A DNA stretch of 64,000 nt from Lineus longissimus (taxonomy: Eukaryota > Nemertea > Pilidiophora > Heteronemertea > Lineidae): contig NC_088308.1 in the NCBI RefSeq assembly GCF_910592395.1, positions 27,481,501-27,545,500 on the forward strand, read 5' to 3'. A program made the translations under genes and the position numbers. Each line of letters starts with the position of its first letter. The first letter of the stretch is position 1. Below, piece after piece: positions 1-12,287 of this stretch. The notes beneath the pieces were generated by a model. The model did not search any database and was not told where the DNA came from. It worked only from the letters and a program-made list of their open reading frames with translations.

Positions 1-806
1 ACTTTGCGATGGTATAGCTCATACATGTACTTGTACATGTAACCCTGTTCTGACACATAAAAGAACAAAGGTTAGTTACTCAATGTTGCATCGCTTCTAA
101 AGGTTGGACAAGTGCCTCAGACTGTTTTGCTGTCTTTAATTCTGAATTGCGAACCCTGAGCCCTGTTCATTGTATATTGTCACATCTCATTTAGTTTGTT
201 AGACAGATTCATCTTGCTCTTAACTCATCTTCAAAATCTACTTCTCGGTCTTTATGTTGATCTTAAATAAGTCTCCACTACATTTCATCTGTGTTCTGTA
301 GACATTTGACAAAAGTTACTTTCATATCATAACACCCCTACACTTTTGGTTTTTGCATGCTGAACACTTTTCTTGTTGTCAATGTTATTCTGTGGCTTCT
401 TCAGTCCGTGTATTTACCCAATCTCACCACTTTTATATTTCTCCTTGGCTCAAATAGAAAAATATGTCCCTGTCTGCAACCGTTCATTCACTATATTATC
501 TCTAGTATAATCAAAGATCTTCAGTTAGACGTTCTGCCTTTGATCAGTATTTCTCTCCATTTTTTCATTTTTTCTTATGCTCCATTGGCTATTCGACCTC
601 TACTTCTAAAGCAAACATCATGTACACTTCAAATCATTGACTGTCTCTTCAAGGAGCAAGTTTTGAATCTGTGTTCAATACACCTAGATACCTCATAGTC
701 ATAGATCCTTACGGCTAACTCTTATACTTCAGTTTTCACCACCCTCTTAAAGGTGAGGGGTTATTTTTTTAGCTTAGTTACTTTTCAGTTGGGCATTACA
801 TTTCAG
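1..806. other. Intron of the Enigma/Zasp-type gene; no feature seen
   Basis: AT-rich sequence upstream of the first recognisable exon, with no coding segment I can support. It is most simply an intron of the gene whose 3' exons follow. Confidence 0.5.
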
Positions 807-3800
807 AACCCCTCCCCCCAGCGATGGCATTGAGGCAAGGTTCACCAAACCCTGATATTCGAGGTTCTCCTTTACCAGCACGGGTTTCCCCAAACCCTGC
901 CACTGATAGGAAGTTCTCACCAGTGCCGTTTAGGCCAGCTTCCCCGCGGTCGAGTTCACCTCAGATGCAGTCCGTTTCGCCTCAGATGGCACCAGAACGG
1001 AAAATGACACCACCGTCTATTGCTGTTACACCTGAAGTTAACAAACCTGAAGTTAAAACTGCTCCGGCTCCTTATGTCAAGCAATACAACTCCCCTGCTG
1101 GGTTGTATTCTGTCGAAAATACCGCAGCAGCGGAAGCGCCCCCTGCCGACGCTACTGTCCACATTATGGTTGAACGGTAATGCAACATATCTTAAAACTT
1201 GAAAGCTTGATACATGCTCTATCACCACAGTTGTTCTTTGGCACCTCTTGGTTGCTTAGTAACCATCTGGTTACTATGGTTTCAACATGGTCACTATGAA
1301 TTCCACTTGACAGCCGTGGTAACCGTGTTGTGCCATGGTGATCAAGAAGTAACCATTTGGTTGCTAGGGCTACCATGGTGTTGCCTTGACAACTGTTCCC
1401 CATCTCCCTGGTGATGGTGTAGCCCCAACAAACCCTAACCCACCTTTCCTGTCTATCATCTGTCGCTCCCACATAACCCATCTATCGCGCTTGCTTGTAC
1501 AGATCACAGACTCCAAACACAAGACGACTGCTAAAAAATGCTAGGAGTCGTTAACAATGCTTAGTGCAGTTTGTACAGTTTCATACTCAGTTACTGGTTC
1601 TACTCATTCTATCCAACCCCTCACTCTAATTGAATGTTATACCACCCAGTTATGAAGATATCAACTTCCTGAGAACCAGTAACTTGGGTAATAGCCTCAT
1701 AGTTCATTAGGTGCTGGTAGCTGGCCCACAGGCTTTCTTCTCAGTGAACATGAAACTTTTCACAAAATGTAAAATTGTCACTAAAGTGACTACTTCTTGC
1801 TCAGGAACACTATCAAAGGCCTCAACACGATCACTAGTGCTTCATGAATGGAACTATGTGTACATGCCTCATCTTGAGTTCATTTTCCCACTTCTACCAG
1901 CATCTACATGTTTGAATCATGTGTGTTTTCTGAGTGTGGTGTGCCCTCTGTACACTCTGTGTGATGACCGACCTATTGTTTCTTTCAGGTGGTGGACATG
2001 CCAGTCCTTCATGGCAGAGGTAGATTATAACCTGTCATGTCTATGTGGATGGTGTGTGGCTTCAATTACTAATCATTTATGCTGTTGTGTGGACATGCTA
2101 TGCCATCAAGTCTCAAAGTCGCTGATTAATAATTCTGAGTGGAAATAGTAGTCAAGATGTTTGGCCAGTGGATGTGAGGGCTGGGGTCAAACAAGGGCAG
2201 TGTCAAAAGACTAATAGCATGGGCTGCTCAATTTGAAATGATATACATGTACAACTGCAAAAACATTTGGTAACAAAATCACTCCACCTGCCCCTTGAAA
2301 ACGTCATCTTTTGAAAAGCTATAACTTTGAGACCTGATTTTGCACGTTTATGCTGTTGAGAATATTCAGATTTCATCAAATGTCGTAAAGTTCCATGAAT
2401 CAGTTAGTTTTTATTTCTTAAGTTTGTCAAGAGATTTTGATTGTCTTTCTTGCACTTGTTGATTCAATGAAACCAAGAAAACATTGATGGAAGTACAATG
2501 TGATAAAGTCATCAAGTTTGGTATAAAATGAGTCTAATTGTTTATGATTTTCACTAAATGCATGGCATGATTTTTTAGACCAGTTGATGAGCCTTTGCCT
2601 GATTTTGCCGACGATGGGAGCAAACTTTACCGCCCTCAATTCAGCGATACATGGAAGCTCCTGCAAGAGAAGGAGGCCAAAAAGGACAAGGAAAAGGCTG
2701 AAGATAAGACTGTTCCTTCAGAACGACCGGCCGAACCAAATCTAGGGCGTACTATGAATAGTTTACGACAACAGCTGACGACTGAACATCGGTAATGCCA
2801 CCTTGTGTTTCACCTGGAACCCACTACTCTACAATACTTCACAAAAAACTCTACTCTTCTACAATGCCAAGAACTTCAACGAAAAACTTCTGTGTGGTCA
2901 CACTCTACCCATCCCTACTCAGTCAATCTAGTGTGATAGGTTTTCTTGGCAGTGCCCCCACCTACCCACAAAGATCTTGAACCAGTACAATGCCTGCTGG
3001 TATTTCTGTCCCAAACTGTTTTAGACTTGAATCGATACTCATAAACACTGGTAGCTCCTTTAAAACAATTGCTTCAACAGTTTCATTAACCACTCTTATG
3101 TTTGCGTTGAGTTTGAATTCAGCATGTGTAGTTTAAGTCTGATAGATTTCTGTCCCCCATATTTTGTGCATGAGATATGTTATGATGACATTACTGAGAA
3201 GGTCATTAGTTATATGTGATGTATCCTTGGTTGAATGTAACGTTAGTGTATTTAGCTGTATGTTGGTTGAAGTTCAAACGTAATTCAGTTTAGTCAGTGC
3301 TACAATCTGTGGGTGATGTGAGGGGAACGACTTAAAACTTTGTGTACTAAACCTGTCTATATATCGAGAATATCTTGACAACATTCCTGAAATTGTAGGC
3401 ACTACATCTTACTTTCGACTTGGGGGAGGGTGTTGGTGAAACTTTACAAGCTAGTCAATATCCTGGGTAACGTCTGCCTGCTCATGTGTGGTCTTTTTGT
3501 AATATTTCAGAGATCCTGGTCCATCTCATAACGCTCCAGCAATGAGACCCTCACAACGTAAGCATCCGAAATCTTTATAAACTATTCACTATGTCATATG
3601 ATACGTTCTATCAAAAATAAATATACTTGCATCTATTCTTGGAGTAACTGGCATCGTGTTTTACCTGTAGATTACAAATACTGGGGCCAAGTCACTGACT
3701 AAAGAAGAATAGACTGCTGTCAGTCACTAATTATAGCATTAAAACATGCAACCAACCCATGCGAGCCGAGGGTAGTCTGAGAAAGGTCAAGAATTGTATG

Positions 3801-6800
3801 ATTTACAAAATTCTGAAAGACTGAGCTGCACTTGCAAAAAACTGCATTACTATCCTGTCTAAATGTTGATTACAGCTGCACCAGCACCGGCCTGGCAGCC
3901 CCGGCATGTCCCCCCTGCACCAGTGGCTGTACCCAACGCTCAAGTCAGTGGTCATAAGTGGCAGCCCCCAAGTGCTCGTCCCACTGCACCTCAACAAGGC
4001 CAGTACGGTGCGCCATCCTCAGGTCGTGGTGGAACTAGAGGGAGGAAGGGCGATGCTTCAATGAGACAAGGTGATTCAACAAGGATCCCGGTGTGTAGTC
4101 AGTGTGGCAGCCCTGTGAGGTGAGTGGTCTTCAATTGTTTGTGTCACTGCAGTTGCTAAATGTTGAGCAGCTGGACTGTTGTCTATGTGGACAATCACTT
4201 CTGAGGAATTCTATTGACGAACTGGCGTTATTTGTATTGATCTGCTTATAAACTTAAGCTAAATTTCATCACTTGATTCCAGGGGTCCTTTCGTATTGGC
4301 TCTGGGCAAAAGCTGGTGTCCAAATCACTTCTGCTGTGCCAACTGCAACTGTAAACTAATTGATATAGGCTTCATCGAAGAAGGCGGCAAGCTTTATTGT
4401 GAAAAAGATTATGAACAGTTCTTTGCTCCTCATTGCAAGAAGTGTAATCAAGCTATTATTGGGGTAAGTCCTTTTCTAGTTCAGTTGTATGGAGGCCAAG
4501 TTCTAAAAACTATTCCTGTCACCACCTATTTCATGTGACCATGATGTCTAATGGCCCCAAAGGATGAATTAAAGACAGGTTGATTATCCAGATCGTGATG
4601 GTAAAAAAATAGTCACTTTGCTTCAAGATCTTTGAACATAGTGGTTGTGAGCTTTACCTCTTCCCTGCAAAAGCTTTGATACCTGTTTGATTTATCTTTC
4701 AGGACTGTGTTCATGCTATGAATTCCGAGTATCACCCACATTGTTTCGTATGCACGCATTGTCGGCAACCAATTGGAAACTCCGGCTTCCATATGGAGGA
4801 TGGGCAGCCTTTCTGTGAAAGAGGTAGGTTAGCCCGTTGGTCTGTGCGCATGGAAGTGCCAGTCCACTATGGGCTACTGTCCCCATGTGCAGGGTCACAG
4901 ACACCAGGTATGACCGACAATGGCTTACATCCAATGGATGTATTGAGCATGGGTATTTAGCCTGAATGGCTGGGAATTGAACCCAGAATCCACTTGGTAG
5001 ATGGTTGCGATGACTGTTAGACCATTGCGGCTGTCTCTGTCCAGTGCTTGGTGATGTCCCTACCGAAGCAGACGTAAAGAAACTTGTTTTCTTTTGCAGA
5101 CTGGATGCAGATGTTTCAAACAAAGTGTGCTGCTTGTGATTTCCCTGTCGAACCCGGTGACCATTGGGTTGAGGCCATGGGAGCGAACTACCACGCTGAT
5201 TGTTTCTGTTGTGCTGTAAGTATTCTTATTCTCCTCTCCAATGGGTCATCCGCATGTATCATTCTCTTACAGTTGTTTCTTTAGCTAGAGGTGTTCTGGT
5301 GCCAATAGATAATGAGAGAGGTGCTGTAGTACAAGGGCTTCATGGATTCTTTTTGAGTTCTGAGTTCTTAAAAAGTTGCAAAAAATGAGAATGTGGAATA
5401 TTTCAAGGAGAAACAATGGATGCATTACTAGATTTTTTGATAAAATGAAAAGTGATATACTTGTATGCGGTTCTGACAACTACACGATAAGCTTATTCAA
5501 ATAATTGCAAATGGTGTTTTGCATAGGTGTGGTTACGTTTGGTGATTTTTGGGACGTTAGTAGTGCTATGTGTTATAAAAGTTGTATGAATCGAGCATGA
5601 TTATGATCCCTCTGCCAATGCTTCGTCACCCTCTCCCTAAACATCGTGCCTTTTCTCTTTTCCCAGTGGAAGGATCATGCTATCGATGTCCCAGATGGCG
5701 TGATCAAATCATATACGAGCTGAACACATCCATGGTTTGTCCGCTCCTTCAGATTCAAGCATGATGTTCATTGTTTACTGTTTCACTTAGTCAGAATCGA
5801 AATGATTTGATCTTGATTCACAAGGCTTGGGTCCTCTTCAGACCTTTTTCTTCTCAATTTGCTTAGATATGCACATTCTGACTACAAAAATGTATAAGTG
5901 AGGCGAAAAATCGTCATCTCTGCCAGATACTCCCCTGTTAGAAATGTAACCTATGTCACATGATTACAAAATTGAAGATTTGTTGGCATCGAAAGCGACC
6001 CAAAATCTACAACATTAGCCAAGAAAGCTTTTGTGAATCAAGATGTGAAAGTTAGCTAACGTTTTCTTTTCTTTTGATATATTCTCCATATTGGAGCACA
6101 TCGAATGGCGATGCAATGGTCCTGGCTTCAACAAGGTTTACTTTCTCAAAGCACATCCCAGTCAACTTTGTAAACACTTTGATATAAACTCTTTCAAGTT
6201 TTCGGGAAGCTATTTTGGTTGAAATATCAAGATTTGTAGATTGAGTTAGAATCTCCTATGCACCCAAGCCCATGCAACTTCCAAATACCACCTCATCCTA
6301 TTTAATACTCCACCATTCAAATTGGCACCCATACTCTCAGAACTTGAAACCAGTCTCGATAAAACACTCACAGTTCCAACTGTCATCTGCTACTTTTATT
6401 ACTGCACCTCTCTCATAGGCACTGATTTGTGAGAACGTAAAGGTTTATTTCAATTTGTGATTATTTGTGGTGACACTTCGTCATCACAGGGTAATTTGCC
6501 TGCAGGTAGTGTACACTGTACTACTGTATTGATTTGATGACCAGATTAAAGATGACACACCTTATTTGTTCGACTGAATTTCACCAGTGAATATATAAAT
6601 GAGATACGACAGCTTGATAGTCTTGTGTAACTACGCATGCATTCTTGTTGCAAGTACAATGTACTGTGTGGTCTGGTTGATCTCTGAAAGTTCTCTGTGG
6701 GAGCTAGGCGCAGGAGGAATGGTAGTGTATCAACACCATCTCTGAAATGTTCTTATACATAACCAAGGGAGGTAATACATCGATACCCTTTAGCAGACGC

Positions 6801-7310
6801 TTCTATCTTGTCCATGAGAGAACGAATGGTGACTCATTCTTCTTGATTTCATCATTCCACATGAATTGTTTAAGAACATTTCAGAGTTGAGATTTGATGC
6901 CAGCCTGATGAATTTACACATTGTGTAAACACCATGTTAGTTTTTTCTGATCAGAATGTTGGAATGCCTGCTAACACATTTGCATGCATTTTATGGTAAC
7001 TTTGAGCCTGCAATATTTTGCATAAAAATCTCAAACAGTCTGGTCTTTAACATAAGAAAATGTGTGTGCGTGTCTCGAAGTCTCACAAAAGTTTATGTAC
7101 ATATCTGCCTCAGTGATGAAATCGACATGTTTCTCTAAATAGTGATTTCATTTGAGGAAATGAGTGTAACAACTTGACCATTTGGTGAAGTAAGATGCTT
7201 AATATTCTGTTTAAATATTGCAGGTATGTCGCAAGCCGCTGGAAGGTCAGACATTTTACGCCAAGGATGGCCGTGCCTATTGCTCGCAGCACAACAAGGG
7301 AAGGTTCTAA
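807..7310 (+). CDS. Enigma/Zasp-type PDZ-LIM protein, 3' part (three LIM domains)
   Basis: Partial gene; the 5' end, including any PDZ domain, lies before the window. Exons read by phase-consistent GT/AG junctions: 807 (or 822)-1176, 2579-2791, 3511-3557, 3876-4119, 4283-4463, 4703-4823, 5100-5215 and 7224-7310 (stop TAA 7308-7310). From 824 onward this gives 453 residues. A proline/serine-rich linker holds a ZM-like motif (YVKQYNSPAGLYS) in the first exon. Three LIM domains follow, beginning CSQCGSPVRGPF, CKKCNQAIIG and CAACDFPVEPGD, each with the expected Cys/His zinc ligands; the protein ends KGRF just after LIM3. Family members (LDB3, PDLIM5, PDLIM7, fly Zasp52) anchor proteins at Z-discs and actin structures through alpha-actinin. 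The three C-terminal LIMs separate it from the one-LIM ALP class. The exact acceptor of the first exon is uncertain (AG at 805-806 or 820-821). Confidence 0.93.
4840..5041 (-). mobile_element. tRNA-derived SINE-like sequence
   Basis: On the minus strand, an A-box-like TGGTCTAACAG (5013-5023) and a B-box GGTTCAATTCC (4973-4983) are correctly ordered and spaced for a tRNA-like pol III promoter, about 50 bp apart, with the body extending toward lower coordinates. It lies in an intron of the Enigma/Zasp-type gene, antisense to it. The cloverleaf is not convincing, so it is a SINE head or tRNA relic, not a working tRNA. The distal end is a guess. Confidence 0.5.
5216..7223 (+). other. Last intron of the Enigma/Zasp-type gene (2.0 kb)
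   Basis: Splits LIM3 between its two zinc fingers: donor GTAAGT at 5216, acceptor at 7221-7223, phase 0. It contains no other exon I can support. Confidence 0.8.
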
Positions 7311-9560
7311 AACTAGAAAAATTCTTATACTGGTACTATTCAATTTACTTGAAATGCTATTTCTATTTCTTTCTGTTACTGTATGTGTTTGGGACATGAT
7401 TTACTCTGAAACATTTGTATAGTTACCCGCATGCTTCCTGAAGTGCTGTGAACTGGTTGTGAAGATGAAATGTACCTTGGGGTCCATTGTGTATGTTCTT
7501 CGTATGATCCATTGCTCCTGCCAACCCCTTCAAGAACTATATGTCCATCAAACGTTTTCAATTTCGTATGAGAATGTTCTGTGCACCATCGAGAGAGATG
7601 CTAGCTCGGTGCTCAAGACAGACTGTCATTACGATCTTTAACATTAGGTTTTTTAAACTGTGGAAATTGTAATTGTGTTCAATCTGCGTTCGAGACATGG
7701 GAATTTGGTTGATTTGGTGAAGGAGAGTAATGTAGGAATGGCACTTATAAGTTGTTAAAATGGATAATTATTGATTGCCAAATATTGCTTGTTTGTGACA
7801 TATTTAATCTAGGCTTTAGATATAGCTTTTGCCCCAGTAGATTGCTAATGTAATACTTACACAACATAGGTTTGAGATTTTGTTTTCGTTGGTGATTTGT
7901 TTGTAATGCATTTTGATATTTTATTCAATGGTTTAACTTCACTCGGTTACATTGTCTGCATTTGATACAAGATTCTAATTAATTGGATAAAATGACCTTG
8001 TGTCATAATGAAACAAGTATTTTCCACGGTTATCAAAACCAGTGGTCACAACCATTTTGTATATGTCTCTGCTTTGTACATAAAGGGTAAGAGTGAATTT
8101 GTGGCCAAATTTTGAAAACAAATATTTTGTATCTTTGCATCATTTTATGATTTGTAGATACTTGTACATACATCTTGTGCTGTTCCTGATTATAAGCAAA
8201 TGACATGCTTGGGCTGAAAAAGCAAATTAGTGCTGGTATTAACTTCTATGTGCTTTTTATGCTGCTATGTACAAGCCAATATTTCACTGGTGTCTAAGTA
8301 GGCATATGTGATGTCGTTTCAGAATGCTCTCCCTGTACAAACTTTTGTAGTGCTTACCTTTTTGTCCATGACGATGACAACAGTAGCCACATATCTCGCT
8401 TTTAACCTGACAATAGTGTCCAACATGATGTTCGGAAGTTCTTAAAAGTTTACAAATTTTACCATTTTGTCAAACAAGGAAGTACTGTACACTGAGTGTG
8501 AGGCTTGGCTCATACCTCTGCCTGGGCCTTTGTGTGTGGTGTTATAATTGACTTACAATATGTACCATGAACAGTATCTTACAATTACACAAGGAAGAGG
8601 TCTGCAGTATGGTGCTAGAAATCCTAATACCTGACCGTCCAAATCCGACAAATACAAAATGCACACATTTTGCCTTCGTAGTGAACTCTATGCAAAAAGT
8701 CCGCTCTAGTTTATAAATGACATCTTCGATTCTGATAGAGTCTGAAAGATATCCGCCCAGATTTCATCAATTTTTCACCAGGGCTATTTGTCTCGTTGAT
8801 GATTATGTGATCATTCTGTCCATATGAATTGGGTACTCTGTACACACAGGATTCTCTTTATATTAGAAGACATAGATATACAAGAAACAGTGATCTGATA
8901 TTAGTCCACTATTCATATTCACCTGTTCCCTGCCTGCCACCTATTGTCAAAAGTGTGATTAAAACTTGTATATACGGATGTCTATAATGTTTTATGATGT
9001 TAATGGGATTGTTTTGATGAATGTACAAGGTTGCAAGGTTTTGTACGATGATTTGTAGCAACTAATATGTAATACAATGAATGATACCAAGTATGTATAT
9101 ACTTGATGATACCCACTCTCCAATCTAAGGTCATTTTGTCAAGGTAGGCTGCTTTGTTATAAAAAATCAGTATGCAGGTTTCAGTAAACTGATGTTGTGA
9201 TTAACTGTCTCAGACCAGATTTGGAGGTCAGATTTAGTGTTGTTGGAGTTTTATAGATTGTACTTTGATGCCAAGAACTTGAAGATACATTTTGATACTG
9301 CTTTCTATTGTTATGAAATGTTAGCATTCTTGAAGGTAATCTCCATGTCATTAACTTGTGTCTTGACCATTGACCCTGGCCTTGGAGAGTGGGTACTGCG
9401 ACTCATGCATGTAGGCCCTTACCATCTTGAGCTGTCATGTAGCACACAAAACAGTTTATTTAAGAAGATAGAGTGGTTTAAGAATATTTACAGGTATATT
9501 TATTGTCTAGAGATATTGACAGTTATAGAGTGTATGAAATGATATTTGTATTAAAGTAGA
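7311..9560 (+). other. Probable 3' UTR of the Enigma/Zasp-type gene
   Basis: AT-rich non-coding sequence after the stop codon. An ATTAAA at 9550-9555 is a candidate poly(A) signal, which would make a UTR of about 2.25 kb. No AATAAA-based alternative was established, so the end is tentative. Confidence 0.45.
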
Positions 9561-9828
9561 CTCCATTTGTATTGTGTCTTTTAACACCTATTGACCTCTG
9601 GTGGCTAAAACTTGTAGGATGCCATAGATTAAATGAAGCGAGTTGTTCAAAATGATTATCTTCTTTCTTTTGTTCCTGCTTTGACGAGACATTAGATAAC
9701 CATCTCCCCCACCCCACTCCGTCATAACGTCTCCTAATAGGAGTATGGATGTGTCCTGATCAGAGAAAATTGGATGAATATGACCGATTTGGGAACACGT
9801 GTCCGATGCGTCTCACTGTACAAGTTGT

Positions 9829-9964
9829 CAACATGGTGAGAGAAATGAGGCAGTCACAGCCAGGCCGAATCAGTCCTAGCTGCTCCACCGTGTTGACAAC
9901 ATGGTGAGAGAGATGAGATGGTCACAGCCAGGCCAAATCAATCTTGGCTGCTCTGCCCTTCATA
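9829..9964. repeat. Two diverged tandem copies of a 68-bp unit
   Basis: Copies start at 9829 and 9897 with CAACATGGTGAGAG and share the block TCACAGCCAGGCC followed by an AATC-containing stretch. Related wording (CAGTCACAACCAG, CAGCTCCACCGTCTTG) recurs near 24050-24230, so the unit belongs to a dispersed family. Confidence 0.6.
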
Positions 9965-12287
9965 GCTCGCCATGTTGCCAGAGAGTGTACCAAGTCTATG
10001 CTGGATGTGCCATGCCCCTTCACTATGCGTACTCAGTCTGACCAAGACGTGTACTCTCCCAACGTAGTGCACCATGTTTCTACTGGGTGGGCCTTGTCTC
10101 CACCCTTAGGAAAAAAGTAACCTGGCCCACACCTGGCTGCCCAAGGTCAGTGAGCCACCTTGGGCCAAGCCTGGTCCTGACTACCAAGTACCATACTTGG
10201 CTTGTTGCATCAGTCCTCAAGAGCACATTGATGAGACTGCCGCTCTTCCCCAGTCCGGGTGCTGTCCTCTGCACCACAGTACCTACGTGGACCTAGGAAT
10301 GTAATGAAGTACGATACTTGGACCCATGTATATCATGCTTCCCATCAAGAGCTCATGATTGTGACTGCAGCTCTCGATCAAATGCAAAGGTTCTTGACAC
10401 TCCTGACAGCCCAAGTTCACCACGAGACTGAATTCAACATGTTGGACGCTATTTCACTGGCTCGAGGCTTAATTAATGGTGAACGTGGTATAACTGATGT
10501 CCAAGTTGAGGGTTTGCATTGTAAACAGGGAGGGAAAAACTAACAACAAATCAGTTCTCGTCATGTAAACTGTTATTATCATAACATATCTTATCCAACA
10601 TATCTCAACAACGCAGAAACTCGTGCGAGTATTCCCATCTATAATCACAGAACATTCCCACAGAATTGATATATAAATTACATGATGCAAGATTACTACA
10701 AATCGATGCTTGAATCTTGTGGCTGACAGGGTGTCCCAAAAAGTGTCACCAGATGATCGTTATTGATAATCAACACTGTTGGCAATAACTGTACGTGTTC
10801 TTTTTTCTGATGATTTTACTTTCTGCATGCAACTCCACTGGTGATCACTTGTTTTTGGAACAACCTGTAGCAATTGTAAAGCAATCATTGACTTTGGCAA
10901 AAGCCGGCCAAAATGGACAAGTTTGACAATGGACAAATATGAGGAAGACATATTAAGGACAATTTCTGATTTGGCATAATAACTAGAATCATAAACGATC
11001 AAGTTCATTTGCATCTAGTGACTATTCGAAGAGAAAAGGACTTGTACAATGTCTTAATTTTTCAAAACTTTTTCAAGATTCCTTGATTCTTTAGATGGCA
11101 GCATGGATCCAGTAGGACACCAACATCTAACTATCACAAATCTGGTGTAATTGTTGGGAAGCCTCCTCCTTAAAAGCTTTCCAACAAGGACCAGGAGATT
11201 ACTGAGATTACTATATTCTATACAAAACCATGTCATGGTTTATACCTCTTTCTATACATTGCATTGCATATAACAAATGATTTACCAAAATTAGATGCAT
11301 CGTACAATTCAATCATTTATACATAGAAATCTGTCTTTAAATAATAGTACAGTACACCTTTTTGTTAAGAAATCTGTCCACAGAGGCTCCAGCTTTCTGT
11401 CAGTAAATTATAAATAGGACCAGAAGTGGAAAATGTAGATCCAAAATGGAGTGTCATGATATTTTGCCAGCATAGTATCAAAAACAATTATTAATTTCGA
11501 TTCAACAAGCCATTGTGTAGTACATTTATAAATAACCCCACATGTGGCAGGGTGCAAAGAGTATAATAATAGTACATTTATAAGAATAAAAAATAATGAG
11601 TTCTTGGGCATTTTTATTGAATTAAACAAGCTCACTCAACTAGTGTAAGCCTAGCTAGGAAGGAATCAATAGACAAACAGGACAGGAGAGGGTGAACTGC
11701 TAACCAACTACTGCTGATTGACTACCGGTACTTGTAATTCCAGAAGGAACGAGTAAAATGAATACTATAAGGCAGAATGTATATCAAAGCTATGTAAATA
11801 TTGGCTTCACAAGATATTTTAAGTCAAAAGTTTAAAGAAATATATTTTCTCCTCGGAAAAGACTCCTCTTTCGAAATGAAATTACACTTGTGATTTGAAG
11901 TTTTTGACAAACAGGGCCAGCATTTATATTGTGTTTCTTCCGAAAGAATTCATTATGCCTAATACACCTTTGAAGCTGAAATAGTCCAAGGAAAGTTAAA
12001 GCTAGCGGATGGAGTCGCCATATTTCCAAGTCTTAGTGGCATGAGTAGAGTATCAGTCTCGCAAAATCTGGAATTAGAAAGATTTCGGTTAAGAGAGAAC
12101 ATTTTGGAGTTATGCTCTCTTGTAGATTATCTTGTAACTTTTTGCAGATGTTCAGGCCCACCAGAAGCCTGATGAATCTATTCTTCACTCGAAGATGGCA
12201 GCACAACACCTGGCTTCACTATACCTGCCTTGAAAAGAATCTAAAGTTGTGTACCGTGTACTTCAATGTGAATATTGAGCGTCTCAC
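9965..12287. other. Intergenic spacer between two convergent PDZ-LIM genes
   Basis: No supported gene. It must hold the 3' UTR of the minus-strand PDZ-LIM gene: an AATAAA on the minus strand (TTTATT on plus at 11613-11618) lies about 670 bp past that gene's stop. The block GGGTGTCCCAAAAAGTGTC near 10729-10747 resembles a DNA-transposon end, but no partner end was found. Confidence 0.5.

Noticed and set aside
5664-5764. Possible alternative last exon of the Enigma/Zasp-type gene
   Set aside because: An acceptor (TTTTCCCAG) in the right phase exists, but the frame gives only 18 residues before a stop and would truncate LIM3; no supporting motif.
10087-10543. Short plus-strand open frames between the two PDZ-LIM genes
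   Set aside because: No known motif and no splice partners; the region overlaps repeat-derived sequence.
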